Part shown: positions 1 through 7,100 of the stretch, piece after piece | Layout of the letters: each line of letters begins with the position of its first letter | Position numbering within the stretch: position 1 is the first letter of the stretch | Source: Desulfobacteraceae bacterium | GTDB taxonomy: Bacteria > Desulfobacterota > DSM-4660 > Desulfatiglandales > Desulfatiglandaceae | Reading direction: 5' to 3' | Assembly (NCBI GenBank): GCA_030613055.1 | Contig: JAUWMR010000027.1 | Coordinates: 1 to 51,956 of the forward strand | Length of the DNA stretch: 51,956 nucleotides | Program-made: the position numbers and the translations under genes | The notes under the pieces: model-generated | What the model was told of the DNA's origin: nothing | Database searches by the model: none | What the model saw: only the letters and a program-made list of their open reading frames with translations

Positions 1-344
1 AAACTCACCATGAGCTTTTTGCCTAATTCGTCGTCCCCGTGCCCCATGCGGTCATTGGCCACCATGACCATGATCTTTTTCTGTTCTGTTTCAGGACTTT
101 CAACAACAGGCTCTTCAGGAACAACTTCCTCCTGTCTCATACCGATTACGTGAAAGTCGGTTCCCTCCTGCTGCACTGAAACTTCAAGGTTCTGGGATTC
201 CATAAATCGGGAGACATTTTGTTTGGACGCCTCGTTGTCCACCACCACCTTTATGACGTCAGGGTGATCCTTCTCCATTGCTTCTTTTGTCTGTAATACC
301 GGCGCAGGGCAGGCGAGCCCCCGGCAGTCTATTTCTTTTGTCAT
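1..344 (-). CDS. yedF: YedF-type selenium metabolism protein (3' end outside window)
   Basis: The gene runs off the left edge; 114 codons are visible. The ATG at 344 has an AAGGAG ribosome site 6 nt upstream. The N-terminal domain (about residues 1-75) is a TusA/SirA fold with the sulfur-carrier motif CPAP at residues 12-15. An acidic linker follows, then the start of a DsrE-like domain (about residue 90, KKIMVMVANDRMGHG). TusA plus DsrE-like in one chain is the YedF layout, a family that co-occurs with selenium use. It lies 120 bp downstream of selD on the same strand, so co-transcription is likely. A role as selenium or persulfide carrier is inferred from context. Confidence 0.85.
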   Translation of the reverse strand, partial: MTKEIDCRGLACPAPVLQTKEAMEKDHPDVIKVVVDNEASKQNVSRFMESQNLEVSVQQEGTDFHVIGMRQEEVVPEEPVVESPETEQKKIMVMVANDRMGHGDDELGKKLMVS

Positions 345-464
345 TTATTTCTCCTTGTGATCCTTGCTACGCTTCGCTCCGCATTAGAAGTAAGTCCCGC
401 TAGGGCGGGATATGCAGTACAAAAATTTCGTTTACCTTGCTGCCTACTTCTTACTCCTTACTGC

Positions 465-1514
465 TTACTCAACAACTATCTTTCCCTCTGGTTCGGACAC
501 TACGTCTCCGATAATGGCCGCTTCATTGATCCCGTTTTTTTTCAATTCAGCTAACAGATCATCAGCCCTATCCCTGTCCACACAAATCAGCAATCCCCCG
601 GATGTCTGGGGGTCAAATAGAACATCCTGAAGGAGTCGTCCCATAGTGGGATCAAAATTCACCATGCATTCGCGGAACTCGCGGTTATTATAAGTCCCGG
701 CAGGTACAAGACCCATACCGGCATAATCAAGGGTTTGGGGTAGAACGGGTATCTTGTCGCCCATGAGTCTTATCCCGAATGGCGAATCTATAATCATCTC
801 CGCAATATGACCCAAGAGACCAAAACCCGTAATATCAGTGCAGGCATGGACTGGGTAGTTATTCATGATCGCTGCCGCGTCCCTGTTAAGGGTTGCCATG
901 AGCCGGGTGACGGTTTCGATGATCTCGGCAGAGGCGAGGCCACCTTTAATGGCTGTGTTAATGATGCCCGTACCAAGCGGTTTGGTCAGTATCAGTTGAT
1001 CGCCTTGTTTAAGATTCTTCTTTGTAAGTACGCGATCCGGATGAACGAACCCGGTGACGGACAAGCCGTATTTCAGTTCTTTGTCCTCCACGCTGTGCCC
1101 TCCGACGAGGACAACACCAGCCTCTTTCATCTTATCCAACCCGCCCTGGATAATCTGACGGAGTATGGAAATGTCCATCTCCTTTATCGGGAAGGCCACC
1201 AGGTTCATGGCTGTTTTAGGAACACCTCCCATGGCATAGACATCACTCAAGGCATTTGCCGCTGCGATCTGCCCAAACCAGTAAGGATCATCCACAATGG
1301 GCGTAAAAAAATCCACGGTCTGGATAATAGCAAGATCATCGGTGACCTTGTAAACCCCGGCATCGTCAGCATGATCCAAACCAACAAGCACGTTCGGATC
1401 AGTGGGGAATTCAATGCCGCATAATGCCCTGTCCAGGTCCCCTGGAGGCAATTTTGATGCTCACCCTGAGCCTGCAACGGTTTCCGTGAGGCGAAGCGCT
1501 CTTGGGTCGGTCAT
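465..1514 (-). CDS. selD: Selenide, water dikinase, selenocysteine-containing
   Basis: SelD makes selenophosphate from selenide and ATP, the selenium donor for Sec-tRNA and selenouridine. The reading frame starts at ATG 1514 (AGGAG 7 nt upstream) and crosses an in-frame TGA at 1461-1463, codon 18, in the context GSGUASKLPPG. This is where SelD proteins carry the catalytic Cys or Sec. Reading through gives 349 aa, the normal family length. Other family motifs follow in order: DFFTPIVDDPYWFG, ANALSDVYAMGG, GGHSVED, LTKPLGTGI, CTDITGFGLLGH and DPQTSGG. A naive call would begin at the TTG at 1451 and lose the active-site loop. A hairpin just after the TGA can serve as SECIS. Confidence 0.95.
1426..1449 (-). 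promoter_or_regulatory. Candidate bacterial SECIS hairpin of selD
   Basis: Eleven nt after the UGA the mRNA can fold with CCAGG pairing to CCTGG around a GGA loop, extended below by GCCT with AGG(G)C. A small stem with G residues at the tip just 3' of the UGA is what SelB binds in bacteria. The fold was done by eye, not by energy calculation. Confidence 0.6.
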
Positions 1515-1612
1515 TAGTAGTCTCCTTTAATAAAATCGCTGTGCGATTTAATATGATCCCGCTTTCAGCGGGACTATGCCGCTTTCCACCCTACAAATCT
1601 AATTTTTTTTAC

Positions 1613-1680
1613 ATCGTCATTACGAGCCAGAAGGGCGTGGCAATCTTGTCTCGATGAGATTGCGGAGCCTGTTCCGAGCA
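1613..1680. repeat. Dispersed REP-like repeat abutting the broken ybaK
   Basis: The segment contains CGTCATTACGAGCCAG and a short inverted repeat GCAATCT/AGATTGC. It resembles the CGTCATTGCGAG-type palindromic repeats scattered through many Desulfobacterota genomes. It begins where YbaK homology stops, so it marks the point where the gene was cut. The neighbouring 1555-1580 holds another small palindrome, CCCGCTTTCAGCGGG. Confidence 0.55.
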
Positions 1681-1681
1681 A

Positions 1682-2059
1682 AGCATTTATAGCGACCTTA
1701 TCAAATTCCAACAGACCTGCTTCCATAAAAACAGGTAAATTCTATTTTGTCCCAAAAGGACTGATGCCTCCTACCAAATATCCTGTCAAACGTTCTGCAG
1801 TTGAGGTGTTTACCATTGCGGCCCTTTTTACTGAAAAGGCCTTAGCCAGTCTTTTCAGGTCTATGTTTTTCTCTCCCGGCATGAGTACCAGGATATAACC
1901 CTTTTGTCCCAAATCAACAACAAGCGTCTTGATTGTTCTTTCAAGCGGAAAGTCCATGGCTTCGGATGCAAACCGGGCTCCTTTTTCCTCGTGCTTATAT
2001 TCTTTGACTTCAAAATAAATGCCTTTTTGACTAAGGAATTTAATTGCCCGTGTTGACAT
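1682..2059 (-). pseudogene. ybaK: YbaK/EbsC-type aminoacyl-tRNA deacylase, disrupted
   Basis: The ATG at 2059 (MSTRAIKFL) is preceded by AGGA. The frame encodes a YbaK-like start up to GGISPFGTK and then hits TAG at 1742-1744 after 105 codons. Reading past the TAG in the same frame gives NLPVFMEAGLLEFDKVAIN, which continues the YbaK pattern. Homology then stops at about 1682, where the REP-like repeat begins. Family members are usually about 150-160 aa. The gene therefore has a premature stop and has lost its last part. Intact YbaK hydrolyses mischarged Cys-tRNA(Pro). Its place between DUF1858 and selD may be incidental. A shortened protein could still be made, but it lacks a conserved end. 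Confidence 0.75.
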
Positions 2060-2096
2060 TTTCAATCCTGAAATAAGAAAGGCGATATACCCACTT

Positions 2097-2342
2097 TTAG
2101 CCCAAATTAATCGAAGATTCAAGGTCGGCCAAAAGGCCTTCAAGGTCCAAACCATATTTTGCTGCGACATCTTTTATAGGTTCAAAAAGCGCCACACAGC
2201 AGATACATGCACCAGCCTGTTGGTCGTATTGTCTGAAAACGGCCTCTGTCTGCCTGTATTTGGAGACTACATCCAGAACGGTCATCCCTGCATGGATGGA
2301 CTTTGTTTTTTCAGACACAGATTTGCTCACGAATGCCCTCAT
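2097..2342 (-). CDS. DUF1858-type redox-disulfide protein
   Basis: This 81-aa protein has the pattern of the DUF1858 / hybrid-cluster-associated disulfide domain: TVLDVVSKY, a Cys-rich turn ACICC (residues about 46-50), then a PIKDVAAKYGLDLEGLL-like helix. The family normally has CxxC in this turn, and here the spacing gives three Cys close together. The start at 2342 overlaps the upstream gene by 32 nt and lacks a clear ribosome site. An internal ATG at 2285 is possible but would remove conserved residues. Function is not established. Thiol or persulfide chemistry is likely from the Cys motif and from neighbours TusA, DUF3343 and SelD. Confidence 0.7.
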   Translation of the reverse strand: MRAFVSKSVSEKTKSIHAGMTVLDVVSKYRQTEAVFRQYDQQAGACICCVALFEPIKDVAAKYGLDLEGLLADLESSINLG

Positions 2343-3198
2343 TTTTATGGAGAATATCTTTTAAGGCCCGGGGAATATGCCGGATGATCTCTATGACCTG
2401 GGTGGCGGGCGTGGGTTTTGCGTAATGTCCGGCTATACGATTTACCCTGGCGGCAATGACAGTAGCCTCTTTGACCTCGATGCCTGCCGTAATGAGGGCC
2501 GCAACAATGCCGGTAAGTGTATCCCCGGTGCCTCCCATGGCTTCCATAGCCTCTTCAACAGGACTATCAATGGTTGTCTTAATTCCCTTTCTGTTGGCCA
2601 CATAATCCCGTTTTCCCTTGACTAAGAGATAGCGCGAGGCGTTTTTGTGCTCATATGCACGGGCAATTAGTTCCGGTATCCGGTCTTCTTCATGTAATAT
2701 AAACCCCCTGGTGTAAAAGGGGTGCGGTGCCTCTTCATCCGCCAAAAAGGCCAGTTCGCCCACGTCAGGAGTGAACAGATCATATTTAGCGGACTGTCCG
2801 CTCATCTTGGCCGCATACATGAAACCGGCATCAGCAATCAGGACCGGCCGCTGTGCCATCTCGTCAACGGCAAACAGGACCCTGTTATGCCAGTCCACAT
2901 CCGGTTGAAGGTAATGGAACACAATTGAGCTAAAACTGCATTTACCCAGATGATGGGTCAGATATTCATAAAGGCGTCGACTCCCATCTCCCTGCCCGAT
3001 GTCCCCTACAACATACCCGAAGGGAGCAGGCTGATTAAGCACTTCGCATGTCTTGACAGCAGCAGCAAACAGGGCTGGTGTCCCACGGTTGACAGGAATC
3101 CTTTTCCCATCAATACAGACCATATCATCTTCCAGCCTGACTTCCCCGGAAACCAGAGGAAATTCCCGATCGGGAACGGTTCCTACGACAGCGAACAT
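2311..3198 (-). CDS. NAD(P)HX dehydratase / carbohydrate-kinase-like protein
   Basis: This 295-aa protein has the C-terminal ribokinase-like signature of ADP/ATP-dependent NAD(P)HX dehydratases (YjeF C-domain): LFTPDVGELAFL near residue 141 and GGTGDTLTG at 222-230. The first 50 residues do not match that family as I know it, and no YjeF N-terminal epimerase domain is present. The ATG at 3198 has GAGGAG upstream and overlaps the preceding DUF3343 gene by 16 nt, which suggests translational coupling. Sandwiched between DUF3343 and DUF1858 genes, it may act on a selenium or sulfur intermediate rather than on damaged NADH. That is inference. Confidence 0.7.
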   Translation of the reverse strand: MFAVVGTVPDREFPLVSGEVRLEDDMVCIDGKRIPVNRGTPALFAAAVKTCEVLNQPAPFGYVVGDIGQGDGSRRLYEYLTHHLGKCSFSSIVFHYLQPDVDWHNRVLFAVDEMAQRPVLIADAGFMYAAKMSGQSAKYDLFTPDVGELAFLADEEAPHPFYTRGFILHEEDRIPELIARAYEHKNASRYLLVKGKRDYVANRKGIKTTIDSPVEEAMEAMGGTGDTLTGIVAALITAGIEVKEATVIAARVNRIAGHYAKPTPATQVIEIIRHIPRALKDILHKNEGIREQICV

Positions 3199-3740
3199 TT
3201 GCGTCTTGTCTCCTCATAGGCCAACTGAAGTGCGTAGCCACATAGAGTATGACCGATTTCCCGTGGGCTTGGTGCTTCGGTCAGGGATTTTCCGACCATC
3301 TCTTGAGCTAAATAGGGGACATCCGGGCATCCACCCCCTGAAATATTTACGATCTGCATTGTCTCCTTATCAACGGTCAATTTCATGTTGGCCGCCCGGA
3401 TCATCAGATATTTGCCAAAGTCCTTATTCTGGAAGATATTCACGGGTTGCAGCAGGGGGCTGCTGACAGGGACCATTTCCAGGGGTTGAACCCCTGCTTT
3501 CTCGAGCGTCCTCAGGATATTAAGCTCCTCGATCAGGGGAATCTCGATCACCAGGTCACACCCGCTTCGTATCTCAGGCGGCGGCCCCATAACCCGGATC
3601 TTCCATCCCTCTTCATCAAGAACGCTTTCAGCACGGATCACCTCACTGGTGTTTTCAAAAACCAGTATTCCTCGATCACTGTTCTGTCTGCCTGAGGAAA
3701 CTTTCGATTCCTTCCGTTTAAAAATATTTAAGAAAGACAT
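3183..3740 (-). CDS. DUF3343-domain protein, putative Se/S carrier
   Basis: The ATG at 3740 has AAGGAT 6 nt upstream. Residues about 24-90 fit DUF3343: GILVFENTSEVIRAESVLDE, then GPPPEIRSGCDLVIEI with the conserved Cys before the strand. The C-terminal half is a separate domain with the motif ISGGGCPDVPYLA (about residues 132-144) and Cys near the end (HTLCGYAL and a Cys four residues from the C terminus). DUF3343 is annotated as a putative Se/S carrier and associates with selenium genes. The C-terminal part I do not recognise. The protein is 185 aa, longer than minimal DUF3343 proteins of about 80 aa. Confidence 0.75.
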   Translation of the reverse strand: MSFLNIFKRKESKVSSGRQNSDRGILVFENTSEVIRAESVLDEEGWKIRVMGPPPEIRSGCDLVIEIPLIEELNILRTLEKAGVQPLEMVPVSSPLLQPVNIFQNKDFGKYLMIRAANMKLTVDKETMQIVNISGGGCPDVPYLAQEMVGKSLTEAPSPREIGHTLCGYALQLAYEETRRKCSLS

Positions 3741-3927
3741 GATTAATCCTTTGTACAGACCACGTTAAGTGGTTGAGTTGTTAAGCGGTTAAGTTGTTGT
3801 TATTATTTGAATCCATATCGTTTGCCTAAAAATTGGACACTTGATATGATTGAAGATCTAATATGCTAATTTAATCCCGCCTATCTCAGTCGGACTTATT
3901 CTCCAACTCAACGACTCGACGACTCAA

Positions 3928-4155
3928 CTATTTGACAATCTCTTTTGTAAATATAACCCGGTATCCCTCACCCTCTTCTTGAACGTCCTTCACCAGCCAC
4001 CCATTGCTTTGTGCGGCCCGGCTCACGTTCTCTTTGGAAGTATCCGTATCCACCAAAACCACGATTTCCCCCTTAACCACTTTCTTAATTTCGTCCATGG
4101 TCATAAGAACAGGCTGGGGACAAGAAAGTCCTCTTGCATCGACTGTTGAATTCAT
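3928..4155 (-). CDS. tusA: TusA/SirA-family sulfur (selenium) carrier
   Basis: This 75-aa single-domain protein starts at ATG 4155, chosen because AAAGGAGGT lies just upstream; an upstream in-frame ATG at 4212 has no such site. MNSTVDARGLSCPQPVLMTM carries the CPxP motif whose Cys holds a persulfide in TusA. It lies between yedE and the DUF3343 gene on one strand. In this setting it more likely passes selenium or sulfur to SelD or YedF than supports tRNA thiolation. Short repeats (TTAAGTGGTTGAGTTG-like tracts) fill 3757-3927 downstream. Confidence 0.85.
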   Translation of the reverse strand: MNSTVDARGLSCPQPVLMTMDEIKKVVKGEIVVLVDTDTSKENVSRAAQSNGWLVKDVQEEGEGYRVIFTKEIVK

Positions 4156-4389
4156 CTTTATACCTCCTTTATTTTCTGACAGGATTAACCCCGCCATGCG
4201 CGGGGCAGGCATGGATTAACATGATTTTTTTATCCTGTTGATCTTTATTCTTAATCCTTATATTTGCGTTTATTCTCTATTTTCTTGCGCAAGTTTTTCA
4301 TATAAGCTTTCAAAAAAATTAAGCACCATATTGGTATTTACGTATCTTCTCAATATATTGGAGTAAGTGCCCTTGCATACTAAACTTCT

Positions 4390-4457
4390 GGATTCCCACC
4401 TTCGCGGGAATGACAGGCACTTAGCTCACTTCGTCATTCCCGCGAAGGCGGGAATCC
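4390..4457. repeat. Palindromic repeat of the ATTCCCGCGAAGGCGGGAAT type
   Basis: A 25-bp arm at 4390-4414 is matched by its inverted copy at 4433-4457 with one mismatch, separated by 18 nt. It can fold into a long hairpin. The same kind of repeat is common between genes in many proteobacterial genomes. It lies in the 350-bp stretch between yedE and the tusA-like gene and could attenuate or process their transcript. No T-run follows on the minus strand, so it is not a standard terminator. Confidence 0.75.
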
Positions 4458-4505
4458 AAGAGCTATTTCCCATTTATTGAGCTATTACGTATTTACCCTA
4501 CCTCT

Positions 4506-5600
4506 TCAGGTTATTTTTTTTCTCATGGTGAAACCGATAAACAAACAGACTAAAAGTCCGATGATAACGGCGGCAATTCCATAGGGGCCGACTCCTTTCG
4601 GCGAGCTGGCCAGACCAAAGTTATGCGCAAATCCGGCCCCAATAATCATCCCCCAGACAAAGATCGCTGAATCACCATCCCCTTCACCTGCTAAGAAAAG
4701 CTGGCGACCTGGACACCCTCCTGCTAAGGCAAAGGCCAGGCCTGCCAGGACCATACCTCCAAAGTTCCAGATATGCATGGTAGGGGCCACCGGTTGTTTG
4801 ACAAAGCCTGGGTGAAACTGGCCCACGATCAGATTGGTGATAAAGCCAAAGACCAGAAGCGCCAGGAGTCCTGAGAACAGATGTGCCTGGCGAAAAAGTA
4901 TCAGATCCCGGAAAGCGCCCATTGTGCAGAAACGGCTTCGCTGGGCTAAAAATCCAATAGCAAGACCCACAAGCAGGGAAATAATCAGGGCTGCGTGTCC
5001 GGCGCCCGGGCCCTTGAGGCTATAAAACAGTATGCCGCTTTTCGCCTGTCCTTTTATCTGTGGAAATAAAAACATCAATATGAGAAAACCAAGCATGGTC
5101 AAAGGCATCAGCCATCCTACAGATGTGTATGTCTTTTCGGTACGTCCTAAGTTATAACCATTTTTGAGAAAAAGTGTCCCGATCCATATACCGAAAATCA
5201 GACCGGCCAGACCCAGGATCGCGTTTCCATCCCCACCGGCAAGACGTAACAGGGCTCTCCACGGGCACCCCAAAAAGACTAAGGCACCGATCATGGCAAA
5301 GGCACCCAATATGAACCTTACTATTGGAGCAGAACCTGCACGGGGCCGGAATTCCTTAAAAAGATAGGCCGCAATAAGTGAGCCCAAGACAAACCCGATG
5401 ATTTCAGGTCGCATGTACTGCACCACGGCAGCACGGTGTATTCCGATTGCCCCTGCGATATCCCTCTCAAAGCAGGCAACGCAGATGCCCATGTTCCCGG
5501 GATTGCCCAGTTTTTGTAAGAGGGCAGCAAGTATTCCGATAAATGCCCCCACACTGATAATTCCCCAGCGTGTCGATAAAAAGTTCTTCAATTGCGCCAT
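4506..5600 (-). CDS. yedE: YedE-family putative selenium transporter
   Basis: This 364-aa multi-spanning membrane protein has two YeeE/YedE sulphur-transport repeats. Visible marks are GICVACFERDIAG near residue 40, FLGCPWRALLRLAGGDGNA near 109, QRSRFCTMGAFRDLI near 222 and AGGCPGRQLFLAGEGDGD near 295. The paired Cys in both halves would pass the ion across the membrane. The ATG at 5600 has AAAGGAGG upstream. The CPWR...GGDGNA pattern and the neighbouring TusA, YedF and SelD genes fit the YedE selenium-associated subfamily rather than the thiosulfate transporter TsuA. Substrate is inferred. Confidence 0.88.
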   Translation of the reverse strand: MAQLKNFLSTRWGIISVGAFIGILAALLQKLGNPGNMGICVACFERDIAGAIGIHRAAVVQYMRPEIIGFVLGSLIAAYLFKEFRPRAGSAPIVRFILGAFAMIGALVFLGCPWRALLRLAGGDGNAILGLAGLIFGIWIGTLFLKNGYNLGRTEKTYTSVGWLMPLTMLGFLILMFLFPQIKGQAKSGILFYSLKGPGAGHAALIISLLVGLAIGFLAQRSRFCTMGAFRDLILFRQAHLFSGLLALLVFGFITNLIVGQFHPGFVKQPVAPTMHIWNFGGMVLAGLAFALAGGCPGRQLFLAGEGDGDSAIFVWGMIIGAGFAHNFGLASSPKGVGPYGIAAVIIGLLVCLFIGFTMRKKIT

Positions 5601-5713
5601 TTACTTCCTCCTTTCATCAAAGTATCTACATAATATTTTGTGGCTTTTGCTCCCTCCCCTCTCCACGGCGGGAGACCGGGTGAAAAATAATTATGGCTTG
5701 CTATCCGGTCAAT

Positions 5714-5757
5714 CGGTTTGAAGACCGCGGGCGCCCAGCACCATTGCCCCCTTTACC
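5714..5757 (-). other. Possible degenerate tRNA-Sec 5' half
   Basis: On the minus strand the segment begins GGGGGCAATGG and contains CGCGGTCTTCAAACCG. The CTTCAA core with UCA and flanking CGGT/ACCG pairs resembles the anticodon arm of bacterial tRNA-Sec. The loop is one A short of CTTCAAA, the D arm does not pair well, and no TTCGA T-loop follows within 100 nt. It cannot be a functional tRNA as written. It may be a relic or a coincidence. Confidence 0.25.
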
Positions 5758-5829
5758 CCATAAGCGTAAAGTTATTTTGCAAACGTTCATAGGTTGCAAA
5801 AACAACTTAGCGCTTATGCCCCTTTACCC
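5745..5829. repeat. Palindromic insert flanked by direct repeats (MITE-like)
   Basis: ATAAGCG at 5760-5766 and CGCTTAT at 5811-5817 end an imperfect palindrome of about 24 bp per arm (TTGCAAAC with GTTGCAA inside). It is flanked by direct repeats TGCCCCCTTTACCC (5745-5758) and TGCCCCTTTACCC (5817-5829). A palindrome bounded by short direct repeats is what a small non-autonomous element leaves behind. Confidence 0.5.
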
Positions 5830-6130
5830 GGAGTAAGGAAGGCATACATGGCGGACTGAAAACGGTTTGAAAAATGGTAATAATAAGATAATGGAAGGGA
5901 TTAACTGGTTTTCGGCCTGGCCCTGCCTACCGAACCCGGGTAGAATTTATTGACGTGCGTCAGGTAAAGCCGAAAAATAGATACATGGATGAGTTCCTGT
6001 TTGGGATTATTTAAGAATTAGGAAGTCACGTTATTACAAGATATCTGAATATGTCAAACAGGAATTTCCGATACTTTCAGGGCTTAATAAAGGCAAAAAT
6101 GATAGCAACTGTTCACCAGCAAGCGTAGGA

Positions 6131-6198
6131 ATGAATTTATCCGCGATATATTTTATGGCATAAAAGCCTCGGATCGCGGGTAAAACCGCTGCATTCAT
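6131..6198. repeat. Nested inverted repeats
   Basis: Three inverted repeats sit one inside the other: ATGAAT/ATTCAT (6131-6136, 6193-6198), CCGCGAT/ATCGCGG (6141-6147, 6173-6179) and TTTTAT/ATAAAA around GGC (6151-6165). The structure resembles hairpins found at ends of IS200/IS605-type elements, but no transposase is present. It lies 108 bp before the crotonase start and could also act in its 5' leader. Confidence 0.45.
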
Positions 6199-6305
6199 GC
6201 CAAATGAGATACTTTGTTAGCTTGATAAACAGTCCCTTTTCCCATATACTTTTGTAGAAATTGGTAATATCTGTTTTATGCCTCTATCAAAAGTGGAGAG
6301 ATTTC

Positions 6306-7100
6306 ATGGAATATCTTGATCTGATGATTAAAAGGGACGGGGCTGTTGTTGAGGTTATACTTAACCGTCCTGACCTCTTAAACACCATGTCCGTGCGTAT
6401 GCTCAAGGAACTGAAACATGCGGCATTAAACCTTAAGGATGATCCTGATATACGCGTCGTTATCCTGACAGGAGGCCCTAACATGTTCACTGCCGGTCTT
6501 GATCTTAACGATCCCGAGGTAAAAAAAATGCTGTCCGGTAATATAAATGAACGACGTGAACGGGTAGTCTTGGGACCGGAGGCCTGCAGGGCCTGGGAAG
6601 AGATCAGGGCAGTTACTATTGCCGCTATTGAAGGATTCTGTGTAGGCGGCGGTGTCTCCCTGGCGCTTTCATGCGATTTTCGCGTGATGGCACAATCCGC
6701 ATTTATGCGCATCCCGGAGATAGACCTTGGATTGAATTATAGCTGGGGCTCCATCCCGCGCCTGATTCATCTGATCGGGCCGGCAAAAACCAAAGAAATG
6801 ATCTTATTTTGTGAAAAAGTTGCTGCTGAAAAATGCCTGGAGTGGGGGCTTGCAGAGCGGGTGGTTCCGGTTGGATCATCTATAGAAACTGCAAAGGATA
6901 TGGCCCAAAAGATTCTTGAAAAGCCCCCTATCCCGGTTGCCATGACAAAACAGGCCGTAACCAGGATAACCACTGCCCTTGACCGAGCAGGTATTTACAT
7001 GGACGCTGACCAGTTTCTACTCACCACATATACGGAAGATCACAAAGAATGCGTTCGCGCCTTTCTGGACAAAAGGCCCGCGTCCATCAAAGGGAAATGA
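6306..7100 (+). CDS. Enoyl-CoA hydratase/isomerase (crotonase) family protein
   Basis: This 264-aa protein starts at ATG 6306 with GGAG 7 nt upstream. It has the crotonase fold marks: NRPDLLNTMS, the first oxyanion-hole segment FTAGLDL, AIEGFCVGGGVSLALSCDFR, and IPEIDLGLNYSWGSIPRL. Hydratases carry two acids, in GGG-C-E-L and in PE. Here the second (PEIDLG) is kept, but the first is replaced by Ser (GGGVSLAL). Isomerase, dehydration of an unusual acyl-CoA or another crotonase reaction is therefore as likely as simple hydration. No acyl-CoA genes adjoin. Its end overlaps the convergent kinase gene by 61 bp. Confidence 0.85.
   Translation: MEYLDLMIKRDGAVVEVILNRPDLLNTMSVRMLKELKHAALNLKDDPDIRVVILTGGPNMFTAGLDLNDPEVKKMLSGNINERRERVVLGPEACRAWEEIRAVTIAAIEGFCVGGGVSLALSCDFRVMAQSAFMRIPEIDLGLNYSWGSIPRLIHLIGPAKTKEMILFCEKVAAEKCLEWGLAERVVPVGSSIETAKDMAQKILEKPPIPVAMTKQAVTRITTALDRAGIYMDADQFLLTTYTEDHKECVRAFLDKRPASIKGK

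Larger units (their letters stand above)
5601..6305. other. 705-bp intergenic region rich in inverted repeats
   Basis: No gene is supported here. It holds a GACCGG/CCGGTC hairpin (5674-5709), a tRNA-Sec-like fragment (5714-5757), a palindromic insert with flanking direct repeats (5745-5829) and nested inverted repeats (6131-6198). It separates the minus-strand selenium island from the plus-strand crotonase gene, so promoters for both should lie here. I could not pick convincing -10/-35 boxes. Confidence 0.6.

Noticed and set aside
807-1424. 205-codon plus-strand reading frame opposite selD
   Set aside because: It is the antisense shadow of selD, whose protein motifs are unambiguous.
1742-1744. 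Pyrrolysine readthrough of the TAG in ybaK
   Set aside because: Homology is lost 20 codons later at a repeat, and a Lys is expected at this point; simple decay explains it better.
5660-5760. Complete tRNA-Sec (selC) on the minus strand
   Set aside because: The anticodon-arm-like part is present but the loop is one base short, the D arm does not pair and no T arm or matching acceptor follows.
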